Source: Clitoria ternatea
Lineage: Eukaryota; Streptophyta; Magnoliopsida; Fabales; Fabaceae
DNA: 64,000 bases
Direction of reading: 5' to 3'
Assembly (NCBI GenBank): GCA_037962975.1
Contig: CM075674.1
Span: forward strand, 36,780,501-36,844,500
Part shown: positions 13,172 through 24,471 of the stretch, piece by piece
Layout: every line of letters starts with the position of its first letter
How positions within the stretch are numbered: the first letter of the stretch is position 1
Program-made: the position numbers and the translations under genes
The notes under the pieces: model-generated
Told to the model about the DNA's origin: nothing
Database searches by the model: none
What the model saw: only the letters and a program-made list of their open reading frames with translations

Positions 13172-13480
13172 CATGACGATGTATGTGGGCCTATTAGAAC
13201 AATAACTATATATGTTTTTCAATACTTCAACATACTAATTGAAAAATCAATGAGTATAGATTTATGTAACATAAGTTAGAAAGTCTTTAAAAAGTTGAAA
13301 GAATTCATAATGAAGTGAAAAACCAAATTGGCAAGACAATTAAAGCTCTTGATTAGATCAAGATAGCAAATAATTTGAGCTATAAGATTGATAACTATCT
13401 AATAGAGTGAGAGATTACCTCTTAACTCGTTCCTCATGGAATGCCATAATAGCATCTCTATGGGGAAAAGTCAAACCTTG
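13172..13480 (+). pseudogene. Copia integrase remnant
   Basis: Frame-broken translation gives a His-x-Asp-Val-Cys-Gly-Pro motif at about 13172, as in the start of the copia integrase core. It is followed by a Phe-Lys-x-Leu-Lys-Glu-Phe segment (about 13284-13310) and a Leu-x-Arg block. Multiple stops make it non-functional. The order and spacing match a copia pol polyprotein upstream of RT. Confidence 0.65.
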
Positions 13481-14039
13481 TTGGACATAGTTTGATTATT
13501 GATTATTATCAAACATCTCTAACTCCTTCAATGTTCCTTTATTAACAAAATTTCCACACTTAACCATGTTCCATCTTAGACTTTCTTAAAGAAACCATAT
13601 ATGATATGGACTAGGAAGAAACCTAGTATGTCTTTACTAATAATTTGGAATTATAAAGCTTCTATAGAGCATCCAACTCTGACAAGGTCAGATCCAAATT
13701 GGATAAATGTCTTCTGTGAGATATCCAAAAAAAGCTAAGGGTTATCATTTCTACAATCCATCTGAGAACAAAAGGCTTGTTGCTTAGAATGTTGTATTCT
13801 TGAATAAGAGTACATTTCTTAAAAAATCAGTGGGAGGATAGTAGAACTTAAAGAAATTCAAGTATCACAGAACATTCAAAAGTCAAGGATGGACTTGGAG
13901 CAGAAATCACAAAATGTTGTGACATCATTAGCTCTGGTAGCACAAGACTTGCATAAGATCAAATAGGATATATAACCAAATTTAAAAGATATGGATATCT
14001 TATAAATCAGGAAAGAGACATATTACTAATTGATCAAGT

Positions 14040-14480
14040 TTCTTATGAAGAGGCCAATGCAAGTTTAGATTCTAAGACATGGCATAAGACCATGGGATTT
14101 GAAATAGGCTCTATGTATATTAACAAGGTACGAACCTTAGTTGACGCACCTAAAGGGTAAAACCTATAGGATGCAAGTGGGTTTTCAAAAGGAAAACTAA
14201 ACATGGATGGTAATAAAAGTACCTTTAAAAGCAAGATTGACAAAATTCAATTAGCTTAAAAACCATTTAGATCCTGCTTGTTGTAGCAGTATACCACCAT
14301 TATGATATATGGTAGATAGATGTCAAGATGGAAATCATCTTGAGGATATGTATGTTATACAACCTAAAGGCCTTTTATGCTTGAAACATCTAGGAAGGTA
14401 TTGAACAGCAAATGTTCTATTTATGGACTAAAGCAAGCTTTTAGAAGCTAGAATCTTCATTAAAGAATGAAGATAAATTT
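14040..14480 (+). pseudogene. Copia reverse transcriptase remnant
   Basis: Broken frames show the start of a copia RT domain: Trp-x-x-x-Met-x-x-Glu-Ile-x-Ser-Met-Tyr then Thr-Leu-Val-Asp-Ala-Pro-x-Gly. A Gly-x-Phe-Lys-x-Lys-x-Asn-Met-Asp-Gly block follows, and near 14310 a Trp-Gln-Met-Asp-Val-Lys segment (palm motif A region). Stops and indels prevent activity. The ORF at 14043-14243 on the opposite strand is a shadow. Confidence 0.75.
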
Positions 14481-15080
14481 TGTTACTATAAAAAGGTTAG
14501 TAACTGTACAATTATAGTTCTAGTATTACATGTAGAAGAGATGCTTCTTCTAGAACTAATAATATTCTCATTCTATAGTCAAGAGTATCCTTAAACACTT
14601 AAGAAGGACTAAGGATTTGATCTTGATAAATAGAAGATGAGCTCGTTGTAAAGGTTACATCGATGCCAATCTTTTGATTAATTTGAAAGACTTAAGATTG
14701 CAATCAAAATATATGTGTTGTCAAGATGGTTACGATGTATGCTTGAAAGGTTTAAAGCAAGAAATAATCGTTTGGTTCTACCAACAAATCTAAGTATTTT
14801 GCTATGTTAAATTACAAAAGAAGTCAATTTACATTTAATCATTCCAAATGTTTTGTACCCTATGAGTTTCCACTGTGATGAAAATGGAACCATAGAACAA
14901 TATAAGGAAGTGGATTAATCCAAGTATATACTTAAATAGTTCCATCTTTGGAAGATGTAAAAATATGCAATGTACATACTAACAAAATTGTTGGGAAGCC
15001 ACTAGTAAAACCGCTTATGTAGTAAAAGCATAAAGGCATTGTAGACGTCATTGGGCATTAACCATATCGGCTCTAAGTGC

Positions 15081-15091
15081 AAGTGAGAGAT
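15081..15091 (+). other. Polypurine tract of the copia element
   Basis: AAGTGAGAGAT directly abuts the 3' LTR start (TGTTGG). This is the familiar copia plus-strand priming site context and confirms plus orientation. Confidence 0.85.
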
Positions 15092-16364
15092 TGTTGGAAA
15101 TATGCACTAAAAGCCTATATAGGACGTATCATTTTGAATGTCATTTTTTGTTAAATAGTTTAACAACCTTTATTTATCCTTGGAGTAATAGGTCATATGA
15201 GAGTTATTCCTAAAATGTCCCTAGTCAAGTATTTACGTGGGGGCATGTAAATACATTAAGACTAGTGTATGAGTATACTGATGATCTGATCTCATAAATC
15301 GTGGATATAAATGATATCAAGTCTTCACACGGGTACACATTAAGAGTAATGATGTACTGGATAGACCCACCATGAGAACGTTACATGGATCGTTACATGA
15401 ATGTTATAAACGATTCTCAATATGATAATGGTATATGTAGTCTTTTGACCTGAAGTCACTACGATTCCTACATAAGGAGTTTGTTGTTTTAATACAATCA
15501 AATGTCTTCTGTAACAAGAGGACTATAAAGGTTGTGGTTAGGCAATGAACAAATTATGCAGAGGGATGTGAGTGATGTAGATGAGATTTGTCTCTCCTAT
15601 GTGACAGAAGTGATATCTATAGGCCACTTGATAGAGTGAGACTAAGGAAATGTATGGCCATGCTAGAAAGAATAAATATTGAATATTTATTCGGATAAAG
15701 TCTACTCCGGTATCAAGTAAAATAAATTGGACCGTACAAGGATGATGCGACCATGCCTTGGGCCCAATTAGGATATCGTGACAAAAGGAACAGACATATA
15801 AAATAATTATCACTTATAGGTTATGTTGATAATAAATAATATTCGGACATAATGATGCATTACTAGATGTCGCTCTTATTTTATATTAATAATAAAATAG
15901 TTTATTATTAATATAACCGAGTATTTTACCTATAGGGTCATACACATAGAGTAAGCCCATCAAAAAATAGCTTTTTATTTTAGTTAGACTAAAATAAAAC
16001 TATTGGGCTTAACTCATTTAGAATGAGTAAGGAGCCCACTCTTCAGAGAGCAAATTAGGTCAAACCTAAGCCTATAAATAGAGCATAAGATGCTATAGGC
16101 GGCTACCCAAAAAGAGACATAAAATACACCAAAGTTGCAAAAGCTACACGCTGTCAAACTAGCATTTGGAAGGTGTAGCATTTCTGGTGGGAGTACTCGT
16201 GTGGACTCCTAAAGGACGAGGCTATGATTGCTTCGATATTCTTCAAGAGGTAATCCTAAAACGTAATTTTTTTATGTTTGTCTTATGCTTTGAAACACGA
16301 CACTTTGCAAATCCTATAAGAATCCTTGTATTTTCTCTGCTCATACACTAAGGATTCCCTAACA
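15092..16364 (+). repeat. 3' LTR of the copia element
   Basis: It is 1273 bp, TG...CA, and matches 8284-9558. Most differences are C/T or G/A transitions, as expected from decay of methylated cytosines. Confidence 0.93.
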
Positions 16365-18176
16365 TTATAAATGTTGTATTTGCATGTTGTGTGGTGTAGA
16401 CGGACAATTGGTATAGATAACCCCTTATTTTTTGCTCCAGTGGTTGGTTGTGGCCTAGTTGAGCTACCCAGTGGTTAGGTAGGACCCAATGGTGAGGTGG
16501 GGAGTCAGGCAAGGCTTGATGGACAAAGTAGGGTCCATGGAGTGGCAGGTAAAACCCCTAGTTGACGACCAATCCTTTTAGTATTCGGATACTAGAGTTA
16601 TATTATTATGATTGGTTGATCATTAGTGGTGACTATAGTTGAGTCAATATTGATTAAATTAATGATAAAGTGATGTTAATTACACTAATAATGATATAAT
16701 GTTATTTGAATAATGATGAGATTGATGTTTGATGATGAGATTGGTATTATTCACATTGATGATGAGATTGATGTTGATTGAATTGACGATGGGAGTTTGA
16801 TGAATAAGTTGTATTATGCTATGCTTCCCCCTTGTATTTATCTATATATATTGTTGATTATTGACATTGATTTATATTGTCAGTCACTCATCCTTACATT
16901 TGTTTTTAGTGACTGAAGACAGAGATGTTACGAAGGTTATAGAGACCAGTGCCCACTAGGTGCGAAGCAATGCCAAGAAAGAAGTTTGTGGTTGATGTAC
17001 ATGTGTATGACTATGTAGTTTTGTGGTATTTTGAGTATTTATGACTATACCAATGGTTATGTAAATATGTGTATATCTATATATGTGTTAGTTAAGGGTT
17101 ATTAAGGGTGATAATGCAGTGATGATGATGGTCCTGTGTTGGCTATGATGATATATAGATACGTGTTTTAATGGTCGTGGATGACAATTGTGCTTAGTAT
17201 TGGCCTAATGAGGTTTATGATGATGAATGAATGAGATGATGTTCAGGCTATGATTGATTCTGGATGTATGCTTATATGGGTAGGTTCTGTTTGATTTTTA
17301 TTTGTCATTGAGCCATTGATTTTATGTGTGTGAGGTTTTCCATGGATGATGGTGTAATAATGTTAAGGAAAATCTATTGATTTATATGCAGGTGTTGTTG
17401 ATTTCCTATGACATTGAGCTATTGAGTATGCATCTGTGTTATATGGGCATGTGACTATGATTTATGCATGATATCATTGTGCGTAAATAGGTTGTGGTTA
17501 AACGACATATTGATGTTGTGGTAGCCATGGAAAATTGGATGAAATTAGAGTGAAATAAGTAAGTTTAGCCAACCGAAAAGGTGAAACGGAGTTCCGGTGG
17601 GATTCAGAGTTCCTGGAGGGTACCAATAGGTCCTTAGAGATACTTGTGACTTATGAGTATGAAGAGATGAATGGTTGCATTGCATTTGGATAAGTTTAGG
17701 ACATAGTGTTGCTATAAATTGTAAAAATTGCATTTTAGTTTATAAGTTGTTCATACGAAGAATGAGGGAATATAGTGCCTATGGAGTTTCGTAGCAATTG
17801 GAGTTGAAATGGGCAAGTTAAGTCGTGTAGAAGTTGGCCTAGATTCTAAATTCTACATAATTATGCATAACAAAATGTCTGGTAATCGATTACGTAATTG
17901 ATTACCAGAGGAGTGTGCTTTATTTCTGCTTAGTCTGGTCTCTGGTAATCGATTACCGGGGTTGTGTAATCGATTACCAAGCCTTATGTAATCGATTATA
18001 GGGTTCCTGTAATCGATTAACAACACCAGAAGGTAGGGCTTTGAGTGGTTTTAAGTAATGCAGCCTTTAGGTTCTTATTATTTATTGTTGGGGATGTGTT
18101 AAAAGTGAAAAAATTTACCCTTATTTTAATCAGACCCTAGGATAAATGTTAGGTATCGCTAAGGGGACGTTATACA
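16365..18176 (+). repeat. Right part of the split gypsy-type LTR
   Basis: It starts with the duplicated TTATA. The block 16464-16570 (GAGCTACCCAGTGG, TAGGACCCAATGG, CAAGG, AGTATTCGGATACTAG) closely matches 62781-62930 in the LTR at 61393-63729. The end GGGGACGTTATACA at about 18163-18176 resembles GGACGTTACA at the end of that LTR. No internal region follows, so this may be a solo LTR that later received the copia insertion. No ORF here has a recognised domain. Confidence 0.55.
17881..18025. repeat. Cluster of TAATCGATTA palindromes in the LTR
   Basis: GGTAATCGATTACC-type palindromes recur about six times within 145 bp: near 17881, 17898 as a mutated copy, 17945, 17968, 17990 and 18012. Comparable palindrome clusters are common in Phaseoleae gypsy LTRs, from general knowledge. 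The LTR at 61393-63729 has a different palindrome cluster at the equivalent place. Confidence 0.8.
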
Positions 18177-18274
18177 GTCTATTTTTTACTAACTCTGTTA
18201 ACAGATATTTAACGAGTCATTAACTCTATTGACATGACTACTTTATTTGTTAGACGTTGCTGAAGTGGTTACAC

Positions 18275-18413
18275 CACATGTTAAATGTTGTTGATGTGAT
18301 AACTTCACGTATTAAATGTTCATTGGTGCATTAGTGACTCCACATGTCATTTACTCTTTAACTAATAAACATTTGATGCGTGAAGTCATCATGCCAACAA
18401 CATTTGACATGTG
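18275..18413. repeat. Inverted repeat with 50-bp arms (MITE-like core)
   Basis: The left arm 18275-18324 begins CACATGTTAAATGTTGTTG. The reverse complement of the right arm 18364-18413 begins CACATGTCAAATGTTGTTG. About eight mismatches occur over 50 bp with a 39-bp loop. There is no ORF. It may be the core of a larger foldback element covering about 18180-18560; the outer ends were not resolved. Confidence 0.65.
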
Positions 18414-19176
18414 TGATAGTGTTGCACAATTAGCAAATGAAGGCATGGTCACTTGAAAATATGACAAAGTTGGTTAGTGAAAATATGACAAAAGGGACCT
18501 AATTGAAATATTTTAAAAGATATAAGACTTACCTAATTAAAAAAAAGTTAAAGTCTAACTTAAAATTTAATGAAAAGATAGGAAACTAGAATAATGATTC
18601 ATATATATAATTGGTATTCTAAAGGGTACACTATTAAGAGAGGAAAACTAACATTAATTTCATAGAAAATATCAACTATATATACACATGATTGGTTATA
18701 AACCATATGTTATTTTGGGAGAAGAACTAGCAAATCTCTAAGGTACCATCTTTTTGTTAACCTAATTTGTATTTTGTTTCTCTCTGATATTTACCCATAG
18801 ATATCTAATTTTCCTTCTATTTCATCAAACTTATTTTCTTAATCTTGTGGTAGTCACTTTTTTCTTTTCAAAATTTTCCTATTGCTATATATTCTAAAAT
18901 GCTAATTTTTTATTTGCTTATTATAGGTTTTCCCCTTCGATAATATTTTATATTTTGAAGAAGAACGATGATATGTGATTACATTTATAAACAAGTAATC
19001 TATTTTTTTTAACTTGATTGAGTTTTTGTCTAAAACTATGTTCTTCTTCTTTTTTAAAATTTTTGTTTCAATTTTTTTGAGTTTTCTAAATTTAGTTTTG
19101 TGGAGTAATAAAAATGAAAACTTTTGCTATTGTTCTTTCTTTCATTAGGGTTGGGTATTTAACATTATTTTTTATT
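18414..19176. other. AT-rich flank between the split LTR and the Tat element
   Basis: No gene was recognised. The short ORF starting at 19114 runs into the LTR at 19177 and is not supported. The segment ends in TTTTATT directly before the LTR, a string that also occurs one base after the other end of the element (29620-29626). Confidence 0.5.
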
Positions 19177-19712
19177 TGTTCTGGAATCTGGGGTCAAGAG
19201 TATCTTAACCGAGGTGTGAATCTTAGTATCTCAACCATTGTTAACTCTCTATCACTCAGTTTTACACCGCCTCAGTGGAGTACGGTATTTTACACCCCAG
19301 TTCAGTGAGAATCCGAGGTTCTTCAAGTTTGAATGGCAATTGATTCCTAGACTGTACTGGAAGTTGGAGACTATACCGGAGGGGTACCTGTAGAATATTC
19401 TCCGATGCTTAAGTCAGTACAGTAACTAAGGTAATGTAAGATTATGGAGGTAACTTACGGGAATTAGATCAGATCCTTTTTCAGTAATTAATGAATTGAA
19501 TTTATAGTGTTTACCTTAGTTTTGGAAGTGATTTGATTATCTTCCTAACTTACTGTTGATACTATAGCTGTAGGGTTAGGTTGCTCATACCACCTCTGAC
19601 TGACTTGTCAGATTGTTAATTATGAACCGGGGTCAAGGGAAGAACCCGCAGTCCGTCGCTAGCTCCAGACTCCGGTCATGGCTTGTCCATTTTTGGTTAC
19701 CACCCCGGATCA
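19177..19712 (-). repeat. 3' LTR of the Tat element (left copy)
   Basis: On the plus strand it reads TGTTCTGGAATCTGG ... CCACCCCGGATCA. It is alignable over its full length with 29078-29618, with about forty substitutions plus small indels counted by eye, mostly transitions. Confidence 0.92.
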
Positions 19713-19722
19713 TTTGCCCCTT
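19713..19722 (-). other. Polypurine tract of the Tat element
   Basis: On the minus strand AAGGGGCAAA immediately precedes the 3' LTR. Together with the order of the pol domains this fixes the element's orientation as minus. Confidence 0.75.
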
Positions 19723-20049
19723 AGTTTATTTTTTGTAGTATTGCTACGAAAGGTGAACTATCCGTTGTCCAATTTAGAAATTATCGGGGTACAGGTACCG
19801 ATGTGTCTGATATGACCAGTGTCAAATGTACTTTTTGGTAGGTGAAGCATTTAATGCACCTAACCTGTAAAAGCTGCCACTTCACGAGGATTACTGACGT
19901 GTCACTTCATGGTTGGTCGTACATCCCACGCGCTATAAGGTGATATCAGCCTAGCCGAAACGACGCTCCCTGTTGGGCCGCGACATTTCATCTTCCACTT
20001 CGTCCATAGGCCGCGACGGTTGAACTTCGGCCCATGCTTTTTTTTTGCC

Positions 20050-20057
20050 TATAAAAG
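20050..20057 (+). promoter_or_regulatory. TATA box of the antisense gene in the Tat element
   Basis: TATAAAAG lies in the context GCCTATAAAAGCAAGC, 161 bp upstream of the ATG at 20211, with a GC-richer region upstream and a pyrimidine-rich leader downstream. It lies outside the LTR, so the antisense gene appears to have a promoter independent of the retrotransposon's own transcript. This is inference from sequence only. Confidence 0.55.
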
Positions 20058-20210
20058 CAAGCACCTCTACTCTTTCATTTCACTTCTTTACCGAAACTCT
20101 GCTTCAACCGCTCTTTGTTATTTGCTTTCACTTCGTCCTGGCTCGCACTCGAAGGACCGCTCATATCATCCCCATAGGTAGCCTCTGAAATCCCCCTTCT
20201 CTCTTTTACC

Positions 20211-22461
20211 ATGTCTTCTTTTTCTTCTAACCACGGCCAGGAACAAGATTTCTCTTGTGAAGTTATATTCAATCCTTCAATTTCCTGGCCTCCCGAGGTT
20301 CCTCGTCAGGGACCTCGGCTTACTCAAATGGATATCCACATGTGGATAACTCCGGTTAACTTGGGCACAACTTCCCGGGCGGAGTCTTCCATTTCCAAAG
20401 TTCGGGCTCCTCCTTCTCCCCTTCCTCCTGTGTCTCCGGATCGGAGTGAGAATTCCAACATAGTACATTACTACGTTGATGATACTAACTTTTATTCGCG
20501 TGTCCCTTTTTTAGCGCACGTAGTAACCATGAACGCCGCTGGCTCAACGACTTTAAGGAATGACCCCGATGATACTTTTATGATTGCTGACAAGGTGAAT
20601 TGGCTAACCCGGAAAGCTGAAGATCCCTATTTCTAGGTTTCTCAAGATGTAGTCTCTGTTTACAGCCGCCTTGCTCAACCTTCAGATGGTGGAGCTTGAG
20701 ATCGAGTACAACTAGCACGCCAAGAAGTACGCCAATTCCTTCACCCTCTTCGCCCCTACACTCACAGAGCGGATCTACCATATTCCTAAGGACCGGTTCC
20801 TTTATTTCCACGACTACACTATAAGCAAGGTGGGAGTCGGTTCCCCTTGAATAAATTTGAAATGGGGGTACTGTGGTTTCTAGACATTGCCCCCAGCCAG
20901 CTTCATACCAACGGCTGAGCCCTTATCCTCTCTCTCGAGGTCCTGGGTAAGCACATGGGCTTCACCCCCACCGTCGTAATTTTCTTTCGGTATGCCCGTG
21001 TGATGCGCCGGAGTGGAACCCGGGATGAGATTCGTCAATTTATGGTGTCAAAGTGACATCATTAATTTTGAAGCCTTTACGGAGTCCTGCAAGATCGCCG
21101 GAGGCTCCTTCAAAAACTCCTACCTAAAACTCTTCGTTAAAGGTACAGGACAGCCTTTCTGGAAGGATGAGGAAGGTTGATTCAGGATCTACACCGGTTG
21201 GACTCATAAGCATTTCCTGCTGGAAAGTTTAGCTTATGCTATTAATCAATCCTCCCTATCTGAGTCTGCGAAGGTGGTGGTCGACGCCCTTCACAACATA
21301 TCCCAGGGTGCCCCTATCAAGTACCACTCTTTTCTTGGCACAGCTGAGACACGGGATGAATACCTTGCTCACCTGGGTAGATACCCATTTTCTTACCTGC
21401 TTTTATATATTTTTACACTGCGGTTGATTTTAACTATTGCTTCGTTTTTCAGGGAACATGAGTGCCGCTGCTTTAGAGAACCTCCGTAAGCTAATGGAGG
21501 GTTCGGTGGTTGATACCACCACTGAAAACAATGTCACCCTGAAGATACGGAAAGCCTCCAGACTTCTTACCTCTAGCGGGGTTATTGGATTGGAGGATGC
21601 CCCTGGCAAGCGGAAGGACAAGGGGCAAGCTGCTAGTGCTTCCAAAAAACAAAATCAAATCTCGCCCCCCGTGCAACAGACAAGGGTAAAGGGGTAGCCA
21701 CTAAGACTCCGGTCGAGAGTGAGTTTCCTCCCCCTCCCCATTCCGGTATGAAGCTCTAGAGGAGCTGCTTACAAGGACCCTTCCCCCAAACTCAGACTTT
21801 AAGCTCCCTTACCGTCTCAAGCCGGGGTTGGAGAAGGATGATATCTCATTCACCTTGGAGACGGCAATATGGTATAATATCAAGACTCTCTCCGCCATCT
21901 ACTCTGCCGCAACTGATGGTCCTAAGCTGGGGGTGGACTGTTTGAAGGACAAGAATTCCCGCCTCTCTGAGGATTATAGTCGGGCTCATCAAAGGATTAA
22001 ATCCCTTAACGAGTCCAACCAGGCTTTTCAACGATCCGAGGAGAACTGGAAGAAAGAGAAGGATGGGCTGCTAGGGAAGGTGGCCGACCAGGAAGGTCAA
22101 GTGACTGATCTTCACAAGAAGAATGAGGAGTTATCCATGTCAGTTTCAAATGAGCAAGACAAGTACAAAGAAGACATGCTGTAGTTTGATCATGCCGTTA
22201 TGGATTCCTTCAGTCACGCGATCCGACAGGTCATTCACCGGAACTGGGATACACCTTTGAGCCTGAACAAAATCAGTTTTTCAACCGATTCCAAAATAGG
22301 GAATTGGTGACCGAGATGGGTGGCCAATCCTTTTCTCCTTCTGACTAGCCCTTCAAACTCCATCCTTTGGTTGCGGGGGAGGATGACGGTCTCGGAGACT
22401 CTAACGCGGATGATGCCGGTGCTGGATCCGAAGGTGAAGAGGAGGGTCCGACCAACCCCTG
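20211..22461 (+). pseudogene. Antisense ORF of a Tat retrotransposon (putative gypsy-type transposon, PF04195-like)
   Basis: The first exon opens with an ATG at 20211 and is open for 141 codons to a stop at 20634. Broken frames then continue with a Leu-Asp-x-Ala-Pro-Ser-Gln-Leu-His-x-Asn-Gly stretch (about 20880-20920), followed by a block rich in aromatic and Arg residues. That pattern is what I know from the family annotated as putative gypsy-type transposon. A likely intron spans 21377-21452 (CCTGG|GTAGAT ... TTTTTCAG|GG); splicing keeps the frame into a segment beginning Asn-Met-Ser-Ala-Ala-Ala. The 3' part (about 21940-22180) is rich in Glu, Lys and Gln with heptad-like spacing, probably a coiled coil, and the end is very acidic. 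Several stops and frameshifts make this copy a pseudogene. The function of the family is unknown. Confidence 0.72.
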
Positions 22462-22743
22462 ATTTTCTTTCGCTTTGTAGGCGGGATGAGCTCCGCCCAT
22501 TTTGATTTTGACTGTAATTCCTCCCCTTTTATAATTAATATCAATATTTTGCTTTGTAGGCGGGATAAGGTCCGTCGTTTTTGAATTTCGATTGTCTTGG
22601 CCGCAGTGCCTCTTTTGTTAATGACAACAGTACTTTACTCACATCGTCTCTTCTTTGATTTTTGGTTTTCATAATTTGAAGTTTGCATAAATATTATTAC
22701 TTCGTACTTGAATTACTCCACAATCCTTAGATTATTTCGTGAT
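22462..22743. other. Spacer between antisense gene and tandem array
   Basis: It contains a short direct repeat, GCTTTGTAGGCGGGAT, at about 22471 and 22551, just after the antisense reading frame ends. It is probably the 3' UTR of the antisense gene overlapping the 3' UTR of the sense element. There is no ORF of note. Confidence 0.5.
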
Positions 22744-23108
22744 TTAAAACCTTAGCCACTTTGGGGTCCTTAGACCACTCTGGGGTTTAATAATTTTAAC
22801 CGCTCTGGGGTCCATAGACCACTCCGGGGTTTTAATAACTCAACCGCTCTGGGGTCCTTAGACCACTCCAGGGTTTTAATAAACTGAACCACTCTAGGGT
22901 CCTTAGACCACTCCGGGGTTTTAATAAATTCAATCGCTCTGTGGTCCTTAGACCACTCCGGGGTTTTAATATACTCAACTGCTTTAGGGTCCTTAGACCA
23001 CTCCAGGGTTTTAATAAACTCAACCGCTCTGGGATCCTTAGACCACTCTAGGGTTTTAATAAATTCAACCACACTGAGGTCCTTAGACCACTCTGGGGTT
23101 TTAATAAC
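22744..23108 (-). repeat. 45-bp tandem array in the Tat element 3' UTR, about 8 copies
   Basis: The unit contains GGGGTCCTTAGACCACTC and GGGTTTTAATAA and recurs every 45 bp. Because 45 is divisible by three, it generates open frames whose 15-residue repeats (Glu-Phe-Ile-Lys-Thr...Trp-Ser-Lys-Asp-Pro) are probably not a protein. Each unit contains the partly palindromic GGGTCCTTAGACC. Tandem arrays in the hypervariable 3' UTR are a known Tat-clade feature and a documented source of satellites. Confidence 0.9.
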
Positions 23109-23264
23109 TAAAGAAAGCTACTAGACGACATTATCATTTGAACATAAAATTGTCTTTATTGATCAAATAGCATCCCGGCCGCATACCTTATTAAAAACCT
23201 CCTAAGTAAACCCTGTGGGAAAAACCTTGGGTAGGGAAAAAGAGTGCATGACTTATGGCGCCGG

Positions 23265-24471
23265 TTAGCTGTAATATACACGCAGGTTCTTTATATTCCA
23301 CTTATTTTTGAACACCTCGCCTTCTAGGGTTTCTAACAAATAAGCTCCGCCTGGTGTGACTTCGTTCACTCGGTATGGCCCTTCCCACATCGGTGCCAAT
23401 TTTACTTGGTACGCAAATCGATTCCCAATTGATGCCTTTCTTAGAACGAGCTTGCCCATATTAAATCTTCTTTGCTGGACTTTTACATTGTATCGAAATA
23501 CAGCTTTGGCTTTGATCGCCTGATCTCGAACGAAGGCTGCTTCTCTAACTTCGGTTAACAAATCCAGCTCATTCCTCAGCCTTAGGTCATTATCCGTTAC
23601 GTCAAATTGATGAATCCTTAGAGACATTAAGTTTATTTCCACCGGTATTACCGCATCTACCCCGTACACCAACTGGAATGGGGCCTCACCAGTAGACAAA
23701 TATGGAGTCGTCCGATCTGCCCATAGGACATGACACAGCTGAGTGGCCCATTCTCCCTTTGCTTCACCCAGGCATTTCTTCAGCCCTCTCAAGATTTCTC
23801 TATTTGTGACTTCGGCTTGTCTATTGGTTTGGGGGTGTTTAACTGATAAAAATACTTGTTTAATCTGTAATCCCTCGAGTAGGCTTTTGAACTTGGAATC
23901 TGTGAATTGCATCCTATTGTCTGTTATCACCCTTCCTGGTATTCTGAACCTTGTAATGATGTTCTCATAAAAGAACCTCCGCGTCCGTGCTGTGGTGATA
24001 TGCACTACTAACTCTGTCTTGATCTACTTCGTAAAGTAATCTACTCCGACAATTAAGTACCTGACTCCGCCTAGAGCTTTAGGTAACGGTCCCAAAATGT
24101 CCATGCCCCATTGATAGAAAGGCCAGGGGACTGCGGATGTGAACAGTTCTTCAACTGGGACATGATGTTCGTTGCTGTTCTTTTTATATGCATCGTATTT
24201 CTTAACAATTCTACTGTGTCCTTGGCTAAAGTGGGCTACCAATAGCCTGCCCTTAACACCTTCCTAGTTAAACTTTTGTCTTCGCAGTGGTTGCCACATG
24301 TCCTTCATGTACCTCGGAGAGTACTTCATCCACCTCGGCCTCATTTATGCACCTTAAATAAGGCGCGGTCATTCCTCTCCTGTACAAGTTTCCATCTATA
24401 AGTGCGAAGTTCGATAACTCTTTTTTCAGTTTGTTCTTTTTGATTGGACATTCTGGTAATTGTCCACTCAT
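23265..24471 (-). pseudogene. Integrase region of the Tat element pol
   Basis: In order on the minus strand: an N-terminal zinc-binding region (about 24471-24270), with a His-Glu-Gly-His part but altered Cys positions; the core with Trp-Gly-x-Asp-Ile-Leu-Gly-Pro and Val-Asp-Tyr-Phe-Thr-Lys (ending about 24027); then from 24005 a long ORF with Ile-Thr-Asp-Asn (second catalytic Asp) and His-Pro-Gln-Thr-Asn-x-Gln-Ala-Glu-Val-Thr-Asn (catalytic Glu). A C-terminal part ends Leu-Arg-x-Tyr-Tyr. The usual Asp-Asn-Gly is Asp-Asn-Arg here. In-frame stops separate the pieces, so no single functional protein is encoded. Confidence 0.88.

Larger units (their letters stand above)
8284..16364 (+). mobile_element. 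Complete but degenerate Ty1/copia LTR retrotransposon
   Basis: Direct LTRs lie at 8284-9558 and 15092-16364, both TG...CA, and are flanked by the perfect 5-bp duplication TTATA (8279-8283 and 16365-16369). A tRNA-Met-type primer-binding site follows the 5' LTR and a polypurine tract precedes the 3' LTR. The order integrase remnant (from about 13170) then RT remnant (from about 14040) is the copia order. Stops and frameshifts run throughout and no long ORF survives, so it is non-autonomous now. The two LTRs differ by roughly 3-4% by eye, mostly transitions. It is inserted into an older gypsy-type LTR. Confidence 0.93.

Noticed and set aside
8279..16369. Tandem gene duplication (two copies of about 1.27 kb)
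   Set aside because: Primer-binding site, polypurine tract, TG...CA ends and the TTATA duplication show these are LTRs.
20211..22461. An independent host gene next to a retrotransposon
   Set aside because: It lies between the two LTRs of the Tat element in the place and orientation known for Tat antisense ORFs.
22770..23072. A 100-residue repeat protein on the minus strand
   Set aside because: The open frame arises from a 45-bp tandem array with no start context, and the other frames are also open. It is a non-coding 3' UTR repeat.
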